The position numbers were made by a program, and so were the translations under genes. DNA of 64,000 bases from Streptomyces sp. MMG1533. Its GTDB lineage: Bacteria > Actinomycetota > Actinomycetes > Streptomycetales > Streptomycetaceae. This document shows, in pieces, positions 1 to 8,638 of this stretch (the first letter of the stretch is position 1; each line of letters opens with the position of its first letter). Where the stretch lies: the NCBI RefSeq assembly GCF_001279775.1, contig NZ_LGDG01000216.1, positions 1 to 64,000 on the forward strand, given 5' to 3'. The notes beneath the pieces were generated by a model. It was not told where the DNA came from. It did no database searches and saw only the letters and a list, made by a program, of their open reading frames with translations.

Positions 1-56
1 CATCCACGCCATGGTCGTAGAAGCAGCTCGCACGACACGCTCGCTCGCCATGAGGG

Positions 57-1352
57 GTGGATTCCGACGTGACCGACACCGCAGGCGCGCCCTCCGCGCC
101 GGCCCGAGCGCTCGGGCCGGGGGTGGGGGCCTCCGCGACCGGTGGGGGGCTGATACGGCGGCGCCGGCGGCGGTGGGTGCGAGGGACCGGGGTCGGGGTC
201 GTGATCGTCCTGCTCGCGGCCGGCGGGGCCGGGTGGGCCGTCTACGCGAAGCTGGACGGGAACATCACGTCGGACAACGCGGCGGCGGCTGAGCTGGCGC
301 GGTACGAGGGGGAGCGGCCGACCTCGCTGGTGCGGGGGGCGCAGAACATTCTGGTGATCGGGTCGGACTCGCGGTCCGGGGACGCGAACCGGCGCTACGG
401 GCGGGATTCGGGGACCGAGCGGTCCGACACCACGATCCTTTTGCATCTGGCGGCGGGGCGGGGCAGTGCCACCGCCGTGTCGCTGCCCCGGGATCTGATG
501 GTGGACGTGCCGAGTTGCCGGCGGCCCGACGGCAGCCGCACCGAGCCCATGTTCACGATGTTCAACTACGCGTTCCAGGTGGGGGGTTCGGCCTGCACGG
601 TCCGGACCGTGGAGCGGCTGACGAACATCCGTGTCGACCATCACATGGTCGTCGACTTCCACGGGTTCAAGGACATGGTCGACGCGGTCGACGGCGTCGA
701 GGTGTGCCTGGCCGAGCCGATCCGCGACAAGGCGGCCAAGCTGAGGCTCCCGGCGGGGCGGGTGACGCTCGACGGCGAGCAGGCCCTCGGGTATGTGCGG
801 GCCCGCAAGTCGCTGGGCAACGGCAGTGACACCGACCGGATGGAACGCCAGCAGCGGTTCCTCGGGGCGTTGGTCCACAAGGTGCAGAGCAATGACGTAC
901 TGCTGAATCCGGTGAAGCTCTATCCGGTCCTTGACGCGGCCACTTCTTCGCTGACGACCGACCCTGATCTGGCGAGCTTGCGTGGTTTGTACGAACTCGT
1001 CCGCGGACTGCGCGACATCCCCACCGAACGTGTGCAATTCCTTACGGTCCCGAGGGAGTCGTACGTCTACAACGCCAATCGTGACCAGCTCGTGGAACCC
1101 GAGGCGGAGAAGTTGTTCGAGCGGCTGCGCACGGACACGCCCCTGGAGGTCGCGGAGAACGTTCCGCGGAACTCGGCGGACTCGGCGCCGAAAAGCCGCA
1201 ATTCGGCCGAGAACGACGGGGAAAGCGACGAGAGTGGGGGCGAGGAGGGGGACCGCGAGGCGGGCGGTGAGCGGTCCGGCGACCCTTCTGCCGTCAATTC
1301 GCCCGCACCCACGTTCAGCGGGAACACGGCAGCCGAGGACACGTGCGCGTAA
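57..1352 (+). CDS. LCP family cell-wall glycopolymer transferase 1
   Basis: 431-residue LytR-CpsA-Psr protein. LCP enzymes act outside the membrane and move undecaprenyl-diphosphate-linked glycopolymers onto peptidoglycan. Visible are a short basic N-terminus, one membrane segment at about residues 43-63, and an LCP domain at about 95-270 with ILVIGSDSR, DTTILLHL, SLPRDLMVDVP, VDGVEVC and the RMERQQRFL helix. After about residue 365 the tail is low-complexity, rich in Ser, Glu, Asp and Gly, and there is no LytR_C domain, unlike the next four paralogues. The start taken is GTG 57, which overlaps a GAGGGG run. GTG 69 in the same frame is better spaced from that run and is possible. It is the first of seven LCP genes in 13.5 kb. 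The acceptor polymer cannot be told from sequence. Confidence 0.9.
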   Translation: MDSDVTDTAGAPSAPARALGPGVGASATGGGLIRRRRRRWVRGTGVGVVIVLLAAGGAGWAVYAKLDGNITSDNAAAAELARYEGERPTSLVRGAQNILVIGSDSRSGDANRRYGRDSGTERSDTTILLHLAAGRGSATAVSLPRDLMVDVPSCRRPDGSRTEPMFTMFNYAFQVGGSACTVRTVERLTNIRVDHHMVVDFHGFKDMVDAVDGVEVCLAEPIRDKAAKLRLPAGRVTLDGEQALGYVRARKSLGNGSDTDRMERQQRFLGALVHKVQSNDVLLNPVKLYPVLDAATSSLTTDPDLASLRGLYELVRGLRDIPTERVQFLTVPRESYVYNANRDQLVEPEAEKLFERLRTDTPLEVAENVPRNSADSAPKSRNSAENDGESDESGGEEGDREAGGERSGDPSAVNSPAPTFSGNTAAEDTCA

Positions 1353-1442
1353 AGCGTTCCCCAAGGTGACCCACAGGCTCCGGGCAAATGGGCGGATTGC
1401 CCAGTTGTAGTGACGTGGAATTAATCACCGGCGTCGCTCAGA

Positions 1443-1472
1443 GCCGAACAAGGCAGTTAGTGTGAGCGATCC
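1443..1472 (+). promoter_or_regulatory. Duplicated promoter-like element upstream of LCP gene 2
   Basis: GCCGAA (1443-1448), nine variable bases, then TAGTGTGAGCGATCC (1458-1472). The same arrangement with identical spacing recurs at 5163-5192 before the paralogous LCP gene 4. TAGTGT fits a -10 hexamer of the TANNNT type. No clear TTGACN lies upstream, so the sigma factor is unknown. Conservation between the two copies is the evidence; promoter activity is inferred. Confidence 0.45.
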
Positions 1473-1582
1473 GGTGCATCCGACCAGAGGCCTGTCCTGC
1501 GGTCGAGCACTGCGTGACCGAGACCCGAGCGCCTTTGGAGGGGAAAGGCGCCGCGTGGCCCCGACGGAGGGTTCAGACAACC

Positions 1583-3328
1583 GTGGACGCGCAAGGCCGT
1601 GGGCGGGCGGACGACATCGACCCCGCAGACCAGTGGGTGCTCAACCCGAACACCGGCGAATACGAACTGCGACTGACCCCTTCCGCACCGCAATCATCGC
1701 GGTCGGCCGTTCCCGGTCCTCGTAGATCGGTCAGCGACAGGGCGGGTGCCCCGCCACGCGGTCGTACGGCGGCCCCCGCGGCCCCTGCGACCCCCGGCCG
1801 GGCGGTGCCGCCGCCACGCAGACGGCGGGGCGTGCCCGAGGAGCCGCCGCCGGGGCGCCGCGGCCGCCGGCCGGTCAAGACGAAGTCCAAGGCGAAGAAG
1901 ATCCTGCTGTGGACCGGCGGCACGATGGCGTTCGTGCTGGTGGCCGCGGCGGGCGCCGGGTACCTCTACATAAAGCACCTCAACGGCAACATCACGTCCG
2001 TCGCCGACGACGGCGCGAGCACCGGTGGCTTCCAGAAGGACAAGGCCATCAACATCCTGGTGATCGGCACGGACAAGCGCACCGGCGCGGGCAACGAGGG
2101 CTACGGCGACTCCGGCAGCGTCGGCCACGCGGACACCACGATCCTGCTGCACGTCTCCAAGGACCGCTCGAACGCGACCGCGCTCAGCATCCCGCGCGAC
2201 CTGATCGTCGACGTCCCCGACTGCCCGACCACGCAGGAGGACGGCTCGCAGAAGGTCATCCCGGGCACGACCGACGTCCGCTTCAACACCAGCCTCGGCC
2301 AGGACGAACGTACGCCCAGCTGCACGATGCGGACCGTCACCGAACTGACCGGGGTCACCCCCGACAACTTCATCGTCGCCGACTTCAACGCGGTCAAGAC
2401 CCTGACCACGGCGGTCGGCGGCGTCGACGTGTGTCTCGCCAAGGACATCAACGACCCGGACTCGCACCTCGACCTGAAGAAGGGGACGCAGCACATCTCG
2501 GGCGAGACGGCGCTGGCGTTCGTGCGCACCCGGCACGCGGTCGGGTTCGGCGGCGACCTGAGCCGGATCACACTGCAGCAGCAGTTCCTCAGCGCGCTGA
2601 TGCGCAAGCTGAAGTCCAACGACACGCTGACCAACCCGGCAAAGATGATCAAGCTGGCCGAGGCGGGGACGAAGGCGCTGACCGTCGACTCCCAGTTGGA
2701 CAGCATCACGAAGCTGAAGGACCTGGGTCTGGAGCTGGGCAAGCTCAACGTCAAGAACCTGACGTTCACCACGGTGCCGGTGATCGACAACCCGGCGGAG
2801 AAGGTCAAGGCGACCGTCGTGGTCAACCCGTCGTCGGCTCCCCAGGTCTTCGACATGATCAAGAACGACGTGTCGTTCACCGAGGTCAAGGCGCAGAAGA
2901 AGAAGGAGGCCGCCGCCGTGGCCGCCCGTCTGAAGGGCACCAAGGCGGACGCCTCCGAGGTGCGGGTGCGCGTCCTCAACGGCGGTGCGCAGGCGGGCAG
3001 CGCGCAGGCGGAGCTGGAGTACCTGCAGAACGAAGAGGGCGTGCTGAAGTCGGAGAACGCGGGCAACGCCGATGCCGAGGTGGCGAAGACGACCCTCGAG
3101 TACGCTCCCGATCAGGCCGACCAGGCACGTCGGCTGGCCGCCATCATGGGCCTGTCCGGTTCGGCGATGAAGCCGGGCGAGAGCGTGGACAACTCCCAGG
3201 GGCTGCCGACGATGACGCTGACCCTGGGCAAGGACTTCAAGGGCGCGGGCGTGTCGCTCACCGCTCCGACGAAGGCGCCGGAGGGAGTCCAGCAGTCCAC
3301 CGCGGACAAGGTCGAGTGCGCCAAGTGA
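1583..3328 (+). CDS. LCP family transferase 2 with LytR_C domain (module A, copy 1)
   Basis: 581 residues. The cytoplasmic N-terminus carries NPNTGEYELRLTPSAP and a proline/arginine-rich linker, followed by a basic stretch, a membrane segment at about 112-134, an LCP domain (ILVIGTDKRTG, TTILLHVSK, SIPRDLIVDVP, GGVDVC) and a C-terminal LytR_C domain (VRVRVLNGG). GTG 1583 is chosen over the upstream GTG 1514. The paralogue at 5238 starts at the equivalent codon, and in both genes a GGAGG begins 17 bases before the start. Probable role is transfer of a glycopolymer to peptidoglycan at the outer membrane face. It is a close paralogue of the gene at 5238-6932. Confidence 0.9.
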   Translation: MDAQGRGRADDIDPADQWVLNPNTGEYELRLTPSAPQSSRSAVPGPRRSVSDRAGAPPRGRTAAPAAPATPGRAVPPPRRRRGVPEEPPPGRRGRRPVKTKSKAKKILLWTGGTMAFVLVAAAGAGYLYIKHLNGNITSVADDGASTGGFQKDKAINILVIGTDKRTGAGNEGYGDSGSVGHADTTILLHVSKDRSNATALSIPRDLIVDVPDCPTTQEDGSQKVIPGTTDVRFNTSLGQDERTPSCTMRTVTELTGVTPDNFIVADFNAVKTLTTAVGGVDVCLAKDINDPDSHLDLKKGTQHISGETALAFVRTRHAVGFGGDLSRITLQQQFLSALMRKLKSNDTLTNPAKMIKLAEAGTKALTVDSQLDSITKLKDLGLELGKLNVKNLTFTTVPVIDNPAEKVKATVVVNPSSAPQVFDMIKNDVSFTEVKAQKKKEAAAVAARLKGTKADASEVRVRVLNGGAQAGSAQAELEYLQNEEGVLKSENAGNADAEVAKTTLEYAPDQADQARRLAAIMGLSGSAMKPGESVDNSQGLPTMTLTLGKDFKGAGVSLTAPTKAPEGVQQSTADKVECAK

Positions 3329-3338
3329 CCTGAAGGGC

Positions 3339-3368
3339 CTGCTTTGCGTCTGACAGGGCGCAAAGCAG
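3339..3368 (+). terminator. Hairpin between LCP genes 2 and 3
   Basis: A perfect 10-bp inverted repeat, CTGCTTTGCG (3339-3348) and CGCAAAGCAG (3359-3368), with a 10-base loop lies between the two genes. No U-tract follows, so it may attenuate or mark an mRNA end rather than act as a strong intrinsic terminator. A hairpin sits at the same place in the second copy (6974-7008). Confidence 0.5.
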
Positions 3369-3401
3369 ATCCGTCGATGGCGCGAGGGTGGGGTAACGGA
3401 G

Positions 3402-5078
3402 ATGGCGCACAGCAGTGTGCACGGGGAGGGGACGCGACCGGGCGTCCGGCAGGCGAGTGGGGCGGGACGGGAAGACGGCCGTCGTGGGGACGACGGGGAC
3501 GGCTCCGGCAGACCCTCCGGCGGCGGGCACGGCGGACGGCGCGGCCGACGGCGGCAGGCCAAACGCAGGCACCGAGTGCTGCGATGGTCCGCGACGACCC
3601 TCGCGGTGCTGATACTGGGCACGGCCGGCGCCGGATACCTCTACTACCAGCACCTCAACGGCAACATCGAGAAGGGCCAGCGCAGCAGCGGCGACTCCAA
3701 GGCGCGCAAGACCGAGCCGAACTCCGCCGGGCAGACGCCGCTGAACATCCTGCTGCTCGGCTCCGACAGCCGTGCGTCCGACGCGAACGTGGCGCTCGGC
3801 GGCGGCAAGGACACCCGCGGCAACCCGCCGCTGGCCGACGTGCAGATGCTCATCCACCTCTCCGCGGACCGCAAGAGCGCCGCTGTGGTGAGCATTCCGC
3901 GGGACACCCGGGTCGACATCCCCGCGTGCAAGGACCCGGACACCGGCAAGACGTACCCGGCCACCAACGAGATCATCAACACGACGCTGGGCCGCGGCGG
4001 AGCCGGCTGCACGCTGGCCACCTGGGAGAACCTCACCGGGATCTACATCGACCACTGGATGACGATCGACTTCGCGGGCGTGGTGAGCATGGCGGACGCC
4101 ATCGGCGGCGTCGAGGTCTGTGTGAACCAGAACGTGTGGGACCGCCCGCTGCCGGGCGTGCCCGGCGGCTCCGGCCTGAAGATGACGGAAGGCACGAAGA
4201 AGGTCAAGGGCAAGCAGGCCCTGCAGTGGCTGCGCACCCGGCATGCCTGGGGCAGCGACCCGCTGCGGGCCCGCGCCCAGCACATGTACATGAACTCGAT
4301 GATCCGCACCCTGAAGAGCCAGAACGTCTTCACCGACGGCGGCCGGCTGATGGACCTGGCCGAGGCGGCCACCAACTCCCTGACGGTCTCCGAGGAGATC
4401 GGCACGGTCAAGGAGCTCTACGACCTCGGCATGCAGCTCAAGACGGTGCCGACGGACCGCATCACCATGACGACGATGCCGACCGTCGAGGACACCGAGA
4501 ACGCCAACCACCTGCTGCCGGCCGGGGCCGACGCCGAGAAGATGTGGGCGATGCTCCGCGACGACGTGCCCTTCGACGACAAGGGCGCCGAGTCGGACGC
4601 CAAGACGGCGAGCCCGGCAAGCACGGCGAGCGCCGGCAAGACCACCGACGACCCCGCCGCGGCCGACGACGAGATCGGCGTCCTGGTGCAGAACGCCACC
4701 CGCTCCTCCACCCTCGGTCCGGTCAGCGGCCGGGCGCGAGACATCGCCCGGGAACTCGTGGGCAACGGATTCGCCAAAGCGACGACGGACAACTCGGCGG
4801 CGCTCGCCGAGGCGCGGACCCTCGTGCGCTACCCGAGCGCCGAACTGGCGGGCGACGCCCAGGCGGTGGCCAAGTCGCTGGGAATTCCGGTGAGTTCGGT
4901 GCAGAAGTCGACGGACGTCTTGGGCGTCACCGTCGTCGTCGGCGCCGACTGGCGTTCCGGCACGGCCTATCCGAAGGAGAAGACGCCCAAGGCCGGGGAT
5001 CTGCCCAGCAATTCCGACGCCATCAACGGCTCCGACACCGGACAGTGCATGGACGTGTACAAGCCGTATCGCTGGTAG
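3402..5078 (+). CDS. LCP family transferase 3 with LytR_C domain (module B, copy 1)
   Basis: 558 residues. The N-terminus is long, Gly/Arg-rich and disordered; a membrane segment lies at about 62-84, then an LCP domain (NILLLGSDSR, ADVQMLIHLS, SIPRDTRVDIP, IDHWMTIDFAG, GGVEVCV), an Ala/Thr/Asp-rich linker and a LytR_C domain at about 425-520 (IGVLVQNAT). The product ends in a Cys-containing tail. Start ATG 3402 follows GGTAACGGAG. It is a paralogue of the gene at 7050 and probably performs glycopolymer ligation to peptidoglycan. The LytR_C domain's exact role is not established. Confidence 0.9.
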   Translation: MAHSSVHGEGTRPGVRQASGAGREDGRRGDDGDGSGRPSGGGHGGRRGRRRQAKRRHRVLRWSATTLAVLILGTAGAGYLYYQHLNGNIEKGQRSSGDSKARKTEPNSAGQTPLNILLLGSDSRASDANVALGGGKDTRGNPPLADVQMLIHLSADRKSAAVVSIPRDTRVDIPACKDPDTGKTYPATNEIINTTLGRGGAGCTLATWENLTGIYIDHWMTIDFAGVVSMADAIGGVEVCVNQNVWDRPLPGVPGGSGLKMTEGTKKVKGKQALQWLRTRHAWGSDPLRARAQHMYMNSMIRTLKSQNVFTDGGRLMDLAEAATNSLTVSEEIGTVKELYDLGMQLKTVPTDRITMTTMPTVEDTENANHLLPAGADAEKMWAMLRDDVPFDDKGAESDAKTASPASTASAGKTTDDPAAADDEIGVLVQNATRSSTLGPVSGRARDIARELVGNGFAKATTDNSAALAEARTLVRYPSAELAGDAQAVAKSLGIPVSSVQKSTDVLGVTVVVGADWRSGTAYPKEKTPKAGDLPSNSDAINGSDTGQCMDVYKPYRW

Positions 5079-5162
5079 AGCCCTGCCTCGTGGTCGGGCC
5101 TCATGGCCGGGCCGCGCGGTCGAACTCCCTTTCAAGGGAAACCGGGGAAACCTTCACTCGTC

Positions 5163-5192
5163 GCCGAATCGTGCGGATAGTGTGAGCGATCC
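5163..5192 (+). promoter_or_regulatory. Duplicated promoter-like element upstream of LCP gene 4
   Basis: GCCGAA (5163-5168), nine bases, then TAGTGTGAGCGATCC (5178-5192). It matches 1443-1472 in sequence and spacing, while surrounding bases differ. This suggests both A genes are read by the same machinery. Confidence 0.45.
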
Positions 5193-5237
5193 AGTGGGGA
5201 AGGCGCCGCGTGGCCCTGACGGAGGATTCGGACAACC

Positions 5238-6932
5238 TTGGACGCACCAGGCCGTGAGCGGGCGGAGCACGTCGACCCCGCAGACCAGTGGGTACGCAAT
5301 CCGAACACCGGCGAATACGAACTGCGGCTGACGCCCTCCGCGCCGAGAGCGGTCGTCCCCCAGCCGCGCAGTGGCCGTACGGCGCCTCCCGCGGCCCCCG
5401 GCCGTGAGGTTCCGCCCCCGCGCAGGCGCAGGACCGCCCCCGAGGAACCGCTGCCGGGCAGGCGCGGCCGTCGGCCGGTCAAGACGAAGTCCAAGGCGAA
5501 GAAGGTCGTGTTATGGACCGGCGGCAGCATGGCGTTCGTCCTGGTCGCCACCGTGGGCGCCGGCTACTTCTACCTCAAGCACCTTGAGGGCAACGTCAAG
5601 ACGAAGGACGTCGGCGACGCGGGCGCGAGCAGCTTCAGGAAGGACGAGGCCTTCAACATCCTCGTCATCGGCACCGACAAGCGCACCGGCGAGGGCAACG
5701 AGGGCTACGGCGACTCCGGCAGCGTCGGCCACGCCGACACGACGATCCTGCTGCACGTCTCCAAGGACCGCTCCAACGCGACCGCGCTGAGCATCCCGCG
5801 TGACCTGATCGTCGACATCCCCGAGTGCCCGACCACGAAGGACGACGGCACCGAGGTGTCCGTGTCGGCGCAGCAGGGCGTCCGCTTCAACAGGAGCCTC
5901 GGCGAGAGCGGCCGGGACCCGGGCTGCACCATGCGGACGGTGAAGGAGGCCACCGGCATCCAGCCCGACCACTTCATGATGGCCGACTTCAACGCGGTCA
6001 AGACGCTGACCACAGCGGTGGACGGCGTCGAGGTGTGCGTGGCGAAGGCCGTCAACGACAAGGAGTCCAAGCTCGTCCTGCCCAAAGGCGAATCCAAGGT
6101 CGAGGGCGAGCAGGCCCTGGCCTTCCTGCGCACCCGCAAGAGCTTCGGCAACAGCGGCGACCTCGACCGCATCAAGGTGCAGCAGCAGTTCCTGGGCTCG
6201 CTCATGCGCAAGATGGCCTCCGGCGACACCCTCACCAGCCCCACGAAACTGCTGAAGCTGGCCGAGGCGGCCACCAGCGCACTCACCGTGGACTCCGCCA
6301 TCGGCAAGGTCGACACGCTCAAGGACATGGCCCTGGAGCTGAAGAAGGTCCCGACGAAGAACATCACCTTCACCACGATCCCCGTGGTGGACAACCCCGC
6401 CGAGACGGTCAAGGTGACCGTGGTCGTCGACAAGACCAGAGCACCCCAGGTCTTCGACATGATCCAGAACGACATCTCGTTCACCGAGGTCAAGGCGCAG
6501 GAGAGGAAGGAAGCCGCCGCGGTGGCGGCCCGCCTCAAGGGCACCAAGGCCGACGCCTCTCAGGTGCGGGTCCAGATCCTCAACGGCGGGGCCACCTCCG
6601 GCAGCGCGCAGAAGCAGCTGGACTGGCTGCAGAACAGCGCGGGCGTCAGCAAGTCGGAGAACGCGGGCAACGCGGACGCCGACCAGGCGAAGACGACCCT
6701 CGAGTACGCGCCCGACCAGGCCGACCAGGCCCGCCGGCTGGCGGACATCATGGGCCTGTCCGGCTCGGCCATGAAGCCGGGCGAGAGCGTGACCAACTCC
6801 CAGGGACAGCCGACGATGACCCTGATCCTGGGCAAGGACTTCAAGGGCGCGGGTGTGAAGCTCAACGGCGCCTCGGTCGAGCCGCCGGACGTGGAGAAGT
6901 CCACGGCCGACAAGGCCGAGTGCGCAAGTTGA
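5238..6932 (+). CDS. LCP family transferase 4 with LytR_C domain (module A, copy 2)
   Basis: 564 residues, close paralogue of the gene at 1583. Order: NPNTGEYELRLTPSAP near the N-terminus, Pro/Arg linker, membrane segment at about 95-117, LCP domain (ILVIGTDKRTGEGNEG, SIPRDLIVDIPECP, VDGVEVCVA, LRTRKSFGN), and LytR_C (VRVQILNGG). The start is TTG 5238, with GGAGG beginning 17 bases upstream. No other in-frame start lies between it and the conserved upstream element. Like its copy, it probably attaches glycopolymer to peptidoglycan. Confidence 0.9.
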   Translation: MDAPGRERAEHVDPADQWVRNPNTGEYELRLTPSAPRAVVPQPRSGRTAPPAAPGREVPPPRRRRTAPEEPLPGRRGRRPVKTKSKAKKVVLWTGGSMAFVLVATVGAGYFYLKHLEGNVKTKDVGDAGASSFRKDEAFNILVIGTDKRTGEGNEGYGDSGSVGHADTTILLHVSKDRSNATALSIPRDLIVDIPECPTTKDDGTEVSVSAQQGVRFNRSLGESGRDPGCTMRTVKEATGIQPDHFMMADFNAVKTLTTAVDGVEVCVAKAVNDKESKLVLPKGESKVEGEQALAFLRTRKSFGNSGDLDRIKVQQQFLGSLMRKMASGDTLTSPTKLLKLAEAATSALTVDSAIGKVDTLKDMALELKKVPTKNITFTTIPVVDNPAETVKVTVVVDKTRAPQVFDMIQNDISFTEVKAQERKEAAAVAARLKGTKADASQVRVQILNGGATSGSAQKQLDWLQNSAGVSKSENAGNADADQAKTTLEYAPDQADQARRLADIMGLSGSAMKPGESVTNSQGQPTMTLILGKDFKGAGVKLNGASVEPPDVEKSTADKAECAS

Positions 6933-6973
6933 CCGCTCGTGTGGGCAAGTTGACGAAATAGAGCAACCTGACG

Positions 6974-7008
6974 GGCCCGTCGTATGTCTCCAGGACGTAC
7001 GGCGGGCC
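6974..7008 (+). terminator. Hairpin between LCP genes 4 and 5
   Basis: GGCCCGTCGTA (6974-6984) pairs with TACGGCGGGCC (6998-7008), 10 of 11 positions, with a 13-base loop and no U-tract. It corresponds in place to 3339-3368. It overlaps ATG 6984, which argues against that codon as the next gene's start. Confidence 0.4.
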
Positions 7009-7049
7009 GCGCCATGGCGCGAGGGCGGGTGGGTCGGGGAGGACTCGAA

Positions 7050-8624
7050 GTGACGCGGAACAGTGTTCGGGAGGCCGAACCGGCCGCCGAGAAGGTCGGC
7101 ACCACCGGCGGCAGCCGGCACGGCGGGCGCCGGTCACCACGGGGGCACCGGCTGCTGCGCTGGTCCGCGACGACGCTCGCCGTGCTGATACTGGGCTCGG
7201 CCACCGCCGGTTACCTCTACTACCGGCACCTGAACGACAACATCAGGAAGGACGAACTCAACCTCGGCGACAACAAGGTCGCCGAACCGACGCCGAACGC
7301 CGCCGGTCAGATTCCGCTGAACATCCTGCTCATCGGCTCCGACGCCCGCGACACCGAGGAGAACCAGCAACTCGGCGGCGCCCGCGAGACGTTCGGCTCG
7401 ACGCCGCTGGCGGACGTGCAGATGCTGGTGCACCTGTCCGCCGACCGCTCCAACATGTCGGTCGTCAGCATGCCCCGCGACACCCTCGTGAAGATCCCGA
7501 AGTGCACCGACCCGGACGACGACGAGGTGTACCCGGCGAGCGACGGCCGCGTCATGACCAACCAGAGCCTCGGCCACGGCGGTCCCGGCTGCACGGTGGC
7601 CACCTGGCAGGAGCTCACCGGCATCCACATCGACCACTTCGTGATGGTCGACTTCTCGGGTGTGGTGTCGATGGCGGACGCCGTCGGCGGGGTCCCGGTG
7701 TGCGTGGACGCCAACATCCTCTCGCGCGACAGCCAGGGCCACGGCTCCGGTCTGAAGCTGGAGGAGGGCACCACCTCGGTGAAGGGTGAGCAGGCCCTGC
7801 AGTGGCTGCGGACGCGTTACGGCTTCGAGGACGGCAGCGACCTCGCCCGCGCCAAGGCCCAGCACATGTACATGAACTCGATGGTCCGGACACTGCGCGA
7901 GAACGCCACCCTGAGCAGCCCGAACAAGCTCCGCAAGCTCGCCGAGGAGGCCACCGAGGCGCTCACGGTCGACACGGGCCTCGACACCGTCAAGAAGCTC
8001 TACGACCTCAGCAACGAGCTGCGCCAGGTCGAGCCGGAGCGCATCACCATGACCACGATGCCCAACCGCTACGTCGGCGCCCGCGTGGAGCCGACCAAGG
8101 ACGCCGAGAAGCTGTTCCGCCTCGTCCGGGAGGACATCGCGCTGGACGGCAAGGACGAGAAGAAGGCGACCCCGACTCCCTCGGCGACCGCCTCCGGCGA
8201 CCCGGCCGCCGACGACGACAAGATCGGCGTCCTCGTCCAGAACGGCACCCGCACCGACACCCTCCGCGCCGCGTCAGGACGTGCGAGCACCGTGACCGGG
8301 CTGCTCGTGGAGAAGGGCTTCACCAAGGCGGCCGCGGACACCTCGTCCGCGCTGAGCGAGGATCGTACGGTCGTCCGCTACCCGAGCGCCGAGCTGGAGG
8401 GGGACGCCCAGCGCGTCGCCAAGTCCCTCGGGATTCCGGCGAGTTCGGTGGAGCGGTCGACGGACGTCTCCGGGGTCACGGTCGTCGTGGGCGCCGACTG
8501 GCGCGAGGGCAGGACGTACAAGGCGCCCGAGGAGGACGACAAGACCCCGGAGTCCGCCGAGGCGCTCAACGGCGCCGACGAAGACGCCTGCATGCATGTG
8601 AACCCGGGGTTCACATGGTCCTGA
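7050..8624 (+). CDS. LCP family transferase 5 with LytR_C domain (module B, copy 2)
   Basis: 524 residues from GTG 7050, which has GGGGAGG (7036-7042) seven bases upstream. The in-frame ATG 6984 is rejected because it lies in a hairpin and has no ribosome site. Membrane segment at about 37-58 (LRWSATTLAVLILG), LCP domain with NILLIGSDARD, SMPRDTLVKIP, IDHFVMVDFSG and GGVPVCV, then LytR_C (IGVLVQNGT). Paralogue of the gene at 3402. It ends 15 bases from the stop of the convergent glycosyltransferase gene. Confidence 0.9.
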   Translation: MTRNSVREAEPAAEKVGTTGGSRHGGRRSPRGHRLLRWSATTLAVLILGSATAGYLYYRHLNDNIRKDELNLGDNKVAEPTPNAAGQIPLNILLIGSDARDTEENQQLGGARETFGSTPLADVQMLVHLSADRSNMSVVSMPRDTLVKIPKCTDPDDDEVYPASDGRVMTNQSLGHGGPGCTVATWQELTGIHIDHFVMVDFSGVVSMADAVGGVPVCVDANILSRDSQGHGSGLKLEEGTTSVKGEQALQWLRTRYGFEDGSDLARAKAQHMYMNSMVRTLRENATLSSPNKLRKLAEEATEALTVDTGLDTVKKLYDLSNELRQVEPERITMTTMPNRYVGARVEPTKDAEKLFRLVREDIALDGKDEKKATPTPSATASGDPAADDDKIGVLVQNGTRTDTLRAASGRASTVTGLLVEKGFTKAAADTSSALSEDRTVVRYPSAELEGDAQRVAKSLGIPASSVERSTDVSGVTVVVGADWREGRTYKAPEEDDKTPESAEALNGADEDACMHVNPGFTWS

Positions 8625-8638
8625 TGCCCGGCTGACCC

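Larger units (their letters stand above)
1443..8624 (+). repeat. Tandem A-B-A-B duplication of a two-gene LCP module
   Basis: Copy 1 spans 1443-5078 (genes 1583 and 3402) and copy 2 spans 5163-8624 (genes 5238 and 7050). The A genes share NPNTGEYELRLTPSAP, the RPVKTKSKAKK linker and long identical LCP stretches. The B genes share LRWSATTLAVLILG and QHMYMNSM. The element upstream of each A gene and a hairpin between each A and B are also kept. The simplest reading is one duplication of a two-gene segment followed by divergence. Confidence 0.85.

Noticed and set aside
1694..3622. Long leftward open frame opposite LCP gene 2
   Set aside because: It mirrors the coding strand of a high-GC gene; its translation is repetitive in Leu, Arg, Val and Gly with no domain.
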